Notes under the pieces: generated by a model
Seen by the model: only the letters and a program-made list of their open reading frames with translations
Told to the model about the DNA's origin: nothing
Database searches by the model: none
Made by a program: the position numbers and the translations under genes
Shown here: positions 52,109 to 55,773 of the stretch, piece after piece
Numbering within the stretch: position 1 is the stretch's first letter
How the letters are laid out: each line of letters opens with the position of its first letter
Assembly (NCBI RefSeq): GCF_003611735.1
Contig: NZ_RAWG01000018.1
Coordinates: 1-55,773 of the forward strand
Direction of reading: 5' to 3'
Length of the DNA: 55,773 bases
Source: Corallococcus sicarius
GTDB taxonomy: Bacteria; Myxococcota; Myxococcia; Myxococcales; Myxococcaceae

Positions 52109-52824
52109 GGGCCGTAAGCAGCGGCGGCTCGAATCTCTCCCTTCATTTCATGCGCGATACGAAATGCTAGCCTTTGAAGATTCGCCCGATCGCACTCACC
52201 GGCACCGCAATTCTTAATGACGTTGCCCATCTGAACCATTAACTCCTCGACCTCAGGACTCTCCACGGCCAACAGATCGCTATTATAGAGGCGCCAAAAC
52301 GTGACCAAGTCTGCATTCTCACCCGCAAGACTGGGACTCTTCGCCAATTTGGCCACCACGTCGATGGTCTCCAAGTAGAGAGCGGCTCTCCGTCTATTAA
52401 TCTCACCCAAACGACTCTCAATCGCGTCCTTCTCGATGTCCGCCCAGCGCGCCACCCTGGAATCATCTGACGTTGCAATAATAAAGCGAAGCACGACAGC
52501 TGCATTGTGGGGATCTTTGAGAACCGTATTGAGATAGCGCTCCCGTGCCTCTAGTTGCTGAATGTCCCTCGTGGTAGCCGCCTCCCTTTCTTTCTGGATC
52601 AAGCCCTGAATGCCGCTCGTTACCGGAACTATCGCAGCCAGCATTCCGATGATTGCTGTCACAGTTCGTCCACTCCTCCACCAAACTTGCCGCGCATGAA
52701 GGAGCTTCGACTTCGCCTCTGCGATCTCAAGCTCAAGGAGCAGACCGGCTAGTTCTTCTTTCTTTTTCGCTAGTGCGCCATCAATGAGTTCAACGCTCTC
52801 CGGCACCGCAGGAATGCCTCCCAT
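52105..52824 (-). CDS. Single-pass membrane protein with coiled coil, low G+C
   Basis: 239 residues; GGAGGGGAA six bases before the ATG at 52824 decides the start over the ATG at 52896. N-terminal charged helix (LAKKKEELAGLLLELEIAEAKSKL), one transmembrane helix (TVTAIIGMLAAIVPVTSGIQGLI, about 56-78), then a coiled-coil-like stretch and a helical C-terminus with two Cys (NCGAGEC). No family recognised. Its G+C is lower than the core genome, like the HEPN-like gene facing it across the IS5 element, so the two may have arrived together. The stop abuts the IS end; the original C-terminus may have been changed. Confidence 0.62.
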   Translation of the reverse strand: MGGIPAVPESVELIDGALAKKKEELAGLLLELEIAEAKSKLLHARQVWWRSGRTVTAIIGMLAAIVPVTSGIQGLIQKEREAATTRDIQQLEARERYLNTVLKDPHNAAVVLRFIIATSDDSRVARWADIEKDAIESRLGEINRRRAALYLETIDVVAKLAKSPSLAGENADLVTFWRLYNSDLLAVESPEVEELMVQMGNVIKNCGAGECDRANLQRLAFRIAHEMKGEIRAAAAYGP

Positions 52825-52979
52825 ATAGTTCCCCTCCAGTCCGACATTGCGGCCGATGTAGCCTCTATGCTCCTGCCTTGCATTGCACTCAATCATTCAC
52901 GGAGCAGTGCCTCATCTTAGCCCCCCTGGACTCCCTATGCCAGGTCACTCTCCTCGGCGCAGGCGCCTGCCCTTCCCCG

Positions 52980-53090
52980 CCGGAGATTGAGCGCCCACCG
53001 CTTCCTCGTGGCTTCATGGTGGTCGCGCGCCGCTGGGTGGTGGAGCGCACCTTTGGTTGGCTCAATCTCTTTCGCCTCGGCAAGGATTAA
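52980..53090 (+). pseudogene. IS5-type transposase C-terminal remnant
   Basis: About 36 codons encode ARRWVVERTFGWLNLFRLGKD, the conserved end of a DDE transposase with its catalytic Glu. There is no upstream transposase sequence, so it is a fragment. Confidence 0.65.
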
Positions 53091-53207
53091 GAGCAGAAGC
53101 CCACCTCCAGCGAGGCCGTCATCTCCCACCTCGCGCCTGAAGCGCGGTGCAGCAACTCGACCGGCCCGTCCCCTAAACCTACGTTACACCGGCGTCAACG
53201 CCGGAGA

Positions 53208-53362
53208 GGCACACTGGGGGCACATGACGAACCGCAGGCAATGAAGAAACCTGGCAACCCGTACCGGCTTGCCAGGTTTCTTCACTTTGAAAGCGGAGGG
53301 AATCGAACCCTCGGGCAGGGAGACAGGAAACCCCAGGATGGAAGGGCACACTGGGAGCATAT
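53208..53362. repeat. Pair of 18-bp direct repeats flanking the tmRNA-end duplicate
   Basis: GGCACACTGGGGGCACAT (53208-53225) and GGCACACTGGGAGCATAT (53345-53362) agree at 15 or more of 18 positions. On the other strand the first reads TGTGCC-CCCAG-TGTGCC, itself a spaced direct repeat. They resemble arm-type integrase sites. Confidence 0.45.
53243..53313. repeat. Duplicate of the tmRNA 3' end and terminator (candidate att site)
   Basis: 71 bases match 55225-55295 at 65 positions. They include a perfect 15-bp hairpin (53243-53257 with 53269-53283) corresponding to the ssrA terminator, and the T-arm/acceptor sequence up to AATCGAACCCTCG, where similarity stops abruptly. It is not followed by the rest of a tmRNA, so it is a fragment, as left by site-specific integration at ssrA. 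Confidence 0.75.
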
Positions 53363-53386
53363 CGCGGCCCCTCGCGATGGAGCCGG

Positions 53387-54141
53387 TCAGGGAATAACGG
53401 GCTGCATGAGGTCAGCCCTGACCAGCAGCTCGCGCACGCGCCGCGACAGCGCCACATGTTCCGGGTTCGCGACCGTGAAGCGCTCAGGTGTGAGGAGGAT
53501 CAGCGTGCCCTTGTCCTCGACCGGCTCAATCCGCACCGGAGCGGGAAGTGGCGACACCTTGCCGCGACGGCGCGCCAGGTACGTGACCAATCCCACGAAC
53601 GTTGCGGTTCTGCCTTCCTCCTGGAGTGTTTCGCGATGCTCCCATGACGTGGCGATGCACCAGTCAGCATCCCAGGCCAGCGCCATGTTTCGCACCACGC
53701 CTGCAAGCACGGGCGCGGTCAAAAGCCTGTCCGCATTCGGTCCACGCTTTGGGAGAGTCATCGCACACGAATTGGGAACGGCTTCCGAGTAGGCGCCACA
53801 GGAGATGCGCACGTTATGCAATCTCCAGCAACCCCTCCATTGTCGAACGAGAAGCGGAAGCCAAGCTCTTCAATCGCTGGCCCTCCAGGTTCGCGGTTCA
53901 CGCCGCACCGGAACAACTCAGTCAGAGTGGACACATCGGGCGGCATGAGTGGGTGCTTGCGCGCGTCCTTGCGTGACCTGGTTGGCTTGTACCAATCGGC
54001 CAGGGACGGGTCGTACGGAGCCAGGAGGCCGAGGAAGTTCGCAGCACGCTTCGCGCAATCGTCCGGCGTTTCCTTGCGCGGTCCCCAGTAAGCACCTGCA
54101 TGGTAGGCTTCGACGGCTAGCTTCTCCACGATGCGCTCCAC
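53387..54141 (-). pseudogene. Frameshifted Imm52-family immunity gene
   Basis: The N-terminal part (54141 to about 53825, from GTG) reads YHAGAYWGPRKETPDDCAKR, TELFRCGVN and IEELGFRFSFDNGG. The C-terminal part (about 53821-53387, another frame) reads VRISCGAYSEAVPNSCAM, WDADWCIATSWE and LTYLARR. Together they give the full Imm52 pattern of myxobacterial immunity proteins. One base appears to be missing near 53821-53830, so no full-length protein is made. The GTG directly follows the TGA of the toxin stub (TGAGTG), the usual toxin-immunity order. Confidence 0.75.
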
Positions 54142-54267
54142 TCAGATTACCAGGGTGTGGACAATCCTTATGCCTTCGACGCCGGCCTCGTCCAAGAGCC
54201 TTCGAATGGCCTTGGCGGCGTCGGGTTCAGCCACGTGCCACTCAATCGGGATGCCCACGCCACGGAC
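54142..54267 (-). pseudogene. C-terminal stub of an REase-fold toxin
   Basis: 41 codons: VGIPIEWHVAEPDAAKAIRR, then EAGVEGIRIVHTLVI. This resembles the last stretch of the restriction endonuclease-fold toxin 5 domain that is normally paired with Imm52. An in-frame TAG at 54268-54270 and adjoining IS3 sequence mark the break. Family assignment rests on the short match and the immunity neighbour. Confidence 0.55.
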
Positions 54268-54270
54268 CTA

Positions 54271-54406
54271 TCGAGCTGCCTCTGGGCTTGATCAATGACT
54301 CCCTGGGCTCCGGAGTGACTGAACCAGTCCTTGGGCTCAAGGCCTTCAACAGCTCGACGACCCGCTCACGGAACTCCGGCGGGTATGGGGGGCGTGACTT
54401 CTGCAT
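54271..54406 (-). pseudogene. IS3-family OrfA N-terminal remnant
   Basis: The frame from ATG at 54406 begins MQKSRPPYPPEFRERVVELL, the normal start of an IS3-type OrfA helix-turn-helix protein, and then loses similarity and runs into the toxin stub in another frame. It appears to have broken the toxin gene. Confidence 0.65.
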
Positions 54407-54449
54407 CGTTGGACCCTTCCAACACGTAAAACAGGATAGACCGTGATGA

Positions 54450-55211
54450 ATGAACAAGCGGAGCACTCCCTCCTGGGGCATGAGGGTGCTCCTCGCGCTC
54501 GCCCTGGCGGCAGTGGGACTTAGCCGAACAGCGCACGCCCAGGCGCCGTGTACCCCCAAGGACTCCACGGTGAGTTGCTGCGTGAAGACGCACCCGAGGG
54601 CCCCGGAGCGCTGTGGAGCCACGAAGCAGGAGGCGGAGGAGATCCTCTTCGCCGTCACGGTGGCCATGGAGTTAGCCAAGCCGGACTTGCCGGAGTGGAA
54701 GCGGGCCTGCATCAACAACTACGTGAGGTGCAAGGAAGAGGCGTGGAGTGGATCCTGCTACGACTGCTTCCGGCACTGCGAAGGGCAGCAGGGGGAAGTG
54801 GGAGGACAACAAGTGCCGCCCCAAGAAGAAGGGACGCTGAGCATGGCCGAGGACGTCGATTGGGAGGAGGTGCGAAGGTTGGCCGCGCGGGTGGAGGCGG
54901 GCGAAGCGCTGACGCTCACTTCCGACGTGCGAGAGCTGCTGCTGCGCGCTGCACGGCAGGTGGCCATCCCCGACGCTGACGCCCTGGTAGCAGTCAACGA
55001 CGTGGCCACGGCGACCACGCTCCTGCGCGAAGCCCGCGCCAGGATCCGGGAGGGTTCCATCCGCCTGTCACGCACGAGGTTGCGGGCCGACGACCTCGCG
55101 CGCAATGGCGACGTGGCTGGCGCGCGGAAGCTGCTGGAAGACCTGCTCGCCGTCGAAGAGATCCCGCTCTACCGCGAGCTGGCGGAGATAGAGCTGGAGG
55201 GGCTGGACTGA
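54450..55211 (+). CDS. Cassette copy 2: ten-cysteine protein fused in frame to DUSAM domain
   Basis: 253 residues in one frame. Residues 1-113 match the secreted protein at 49398 (signal peptide to TAHAQA, SCCVKTHP, ERCGATK, SCYDCFRHC). Residues 132-253 match the DUSAM protein at 49820. The join is caused by a run of five G at 54791-54795: with four G the first part would read GKWEDNKCRPKKKGR and stop at 54838-54840, two bases before ATG 54843, exactly the layout of copy 1. The fused version has nine Cys and lacks the tenth. So either the gene is frameshifted, or the run slips, or the base is a sequencing error. DUSAM can be made separately from ATG 54843. Confidence 0.75.
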   Translation: MNKRSTPSWGMRVLLALALAAVGLSRTAHAQAPCTPKDSTVSCCVKTHPRAPERCGATKQEAEEILFAVTVAMELAKPDLPEWKRACINNYVRCKEEAWSGSCYDCFRHCEGQQGEVGGQQVPPQEEGTLSMAEDVDWEEVRRLAARVEAGEALTLTSDVRELLLRAARQVAIPDADALVAVNDVATATTLLREARARIREGSIRLSRTRLRADDLARNGDVAGARKLLEDLLAVEEIPLYRELAEIELEGLD

Positions 55212-55220
55212 CGGCCGGAC

Positions 55221-55261
55221 AAAAGAAAAAGCCTGGCAACCCGTACCGGCTTGCCAGGCTT
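55221..55261 (-). terminator. Rho-independent terminator of ssrA
   Basis: TTGCCAGGCTT and AAGCCTGGCAA (55251-55261 with 55229-55239) form an 11-bp stem; on the - strand a T-rich tail follows (complement of AAAAGAAAAA at 55221-55230). Confidence 0.88.
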
Positions 55262-55295
55262 CTTCACTGTGGAGGCGGAGGGAATCGAACCCTCG
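55225..55295. repeat. tmRNA 3' end/terminator copy (partner att site)
   Basis: The host-side copy of the 71-bp imperfect direct repeat with 53243-53313. It spans the ssrA terminator and the last 26 bases of the tmRNA. Confidence 0.72.
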
Positions 55296-55630
55296 TCCGA
55301 AAGCCGTCTGCTCTTTGACCCTACGTGCGTAGTCCGCGATTTGCTACGTCACCTGGACTCCCACGGACGGGATTCCCGATGCCGGTCCTGGAAAGATCTC
55401 GTCACCTCGGGCCCAGGCTCCCTCAGTGACCAGTCCGCATTATGACGGCCCATCCCCACCCCACGGACCGAGAGCAGGGGGACCGCGCACTAAAGACTGC
55501 TAATTAGGCAGCCAGCGCGAGCTCAACGTTGTCGTTGGCTTTTGTGATGTTGTCGGCAGTTTAACGAGGTCCCAACAAGCTCGGCACGCGTCTCGAACTT
55601 CAATGCCCCCGTCGAAGCCAGGTCGCCCCC
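55270..55630 (-). ncRNA. ssrA: tmRNA
   Basis: About 361 bases. The 5' end GGGGGCGACCTGGCTTCGAC pairs with the 3' acceptor CGCCTCC; discriminator A at 55270 is not followed by an encoded CCA. The T-arm GAGGGTTCGATTCCCTC is intact. The tag frame at 55539-55504 encodes ANDNVELALAA then TAA, with the usual resume codon Ala. It rescues stalled ribosomes by adding this degradation tag with SmpB. The 3' end is a frequent integration target and is duplicated 2 kb away. Confidence 0.95.
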
Positions 55631-55773
55631 AGATTCGCCGTACTTCATGCGGCCGCGACTGCTCCGCACACCACTTACATTAACCGCTGAAAGCCCCCCG
55701 TCAATCCTCCTGCACGCACGGGGTCGCTCCTGCAACATCCCTCCCCTGCCCCCACCGGACAGCCAGCCAGGCC
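55631..55773. other. tmRNA upstream region to the window end
   Basis: Expected to hold the ssrA promoter on the - strand; no clear boxes are visible and no gene is supported. Confidence 0.4.

Noticed and set aside
53243..53283. Perfect hairpin read only as a terminator of a neighbouring gene
   Set aside because: The similarity to the tmRNA terminator continues into the tmRNA acceptor and T-arm, so it is part of a duplicated ssrA end, not an independent terminator.
55251..55445. Short + strand reading frame across the tmRNA 3' half
   Set aside because: It is antisense to ssrA and its sequence is explained by the RNA structure.

Overview
The window is strongly G+C-rich, densely packed chromosomal DNA. 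Its content points to a myxobacterium of the Myxococcus/Corallococcus group: DUSAM-domain proteins, an Imm52/REase-fold-toxin pair, a membrane-anchored Ser/Thr kinase, an NtrC-type two-component operon, many lipoproteins, secreted subtilases with dockerin-like tails, and a tmRNA whose tag is ANDNVELALAA. No rRNA, ordinary tRNA, CRISPR array or origin was seen. The genus assignment is inference from gene content.

Layout. 0-6.3 kb: the 3' part of a polytopic membrane protein, a 2-oxoglutarate permease (kgtP) and a large secreted subtilisin-like protease with two C-terminal repeats. 6.4-15 kb: a DUF1579 protein, a membrane Ser/Thr kinase, a small four-helix membrane protein, a lipoprotein nuclease, a TPR protein, a CPBP membrane protease and three coupled genes for related secreted proteins. 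15-19.2 kb: a MarR regulator with homogentisate dioxygenase (hmgA), then an RTX-repeat protein ending in an M91-type metalloprotease motif. 19.2-25.3 kb: an HlyD/ATPase/permease ABC-2 exporter operon, divergent from a histidine kinase/NtrC-like regulator operon that has a good sigma-54-type promoter. 25.3-35 kb: a WD40 lipoprotein, a YqeY-like protein, a TAP-like hydrolase, a methyltransferase, an SRPBCC-ArsR operon with an AT-rich operator, a hotdog thioesterase and a hydroxyacid-oxoacid transhydrogenase. 35-49 kb: a multi-PAS/GAF histidine kinase, a second subtilase and a VWA protein that both end in dockerin-like modules, a cytoplasmic VWA protein and several lipoproteins.

49.4-55.6 kb is an accessory region beside the tmRNA gene. 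It holds two copies of a cassette (secreted ten-cysteine protein plus DUSAM protein), IS3- and IS5-family remnants, an IS5-family element with a -1 frameshift, two genes of visibly lower G+C (one with a HEPN-like Rx4H motif), a frameshifted Imm52 gene and the C-terminal stub of its likely toxin. A 71-bp imperfect duplicate of the tmRNA 3' end plus terminator lies 2 kb away, as expected for an element integrated at ssrA.

The most notable points are the tmRNA-associated remnant island, the duplicated Cys-rich/DUSAM cassette with a one-base homopolymer change that fuses the second copy, the RTX-M91 protein, the neighbouring dockerin-tailed genes, and the sigma-54 and ArsR control sites.
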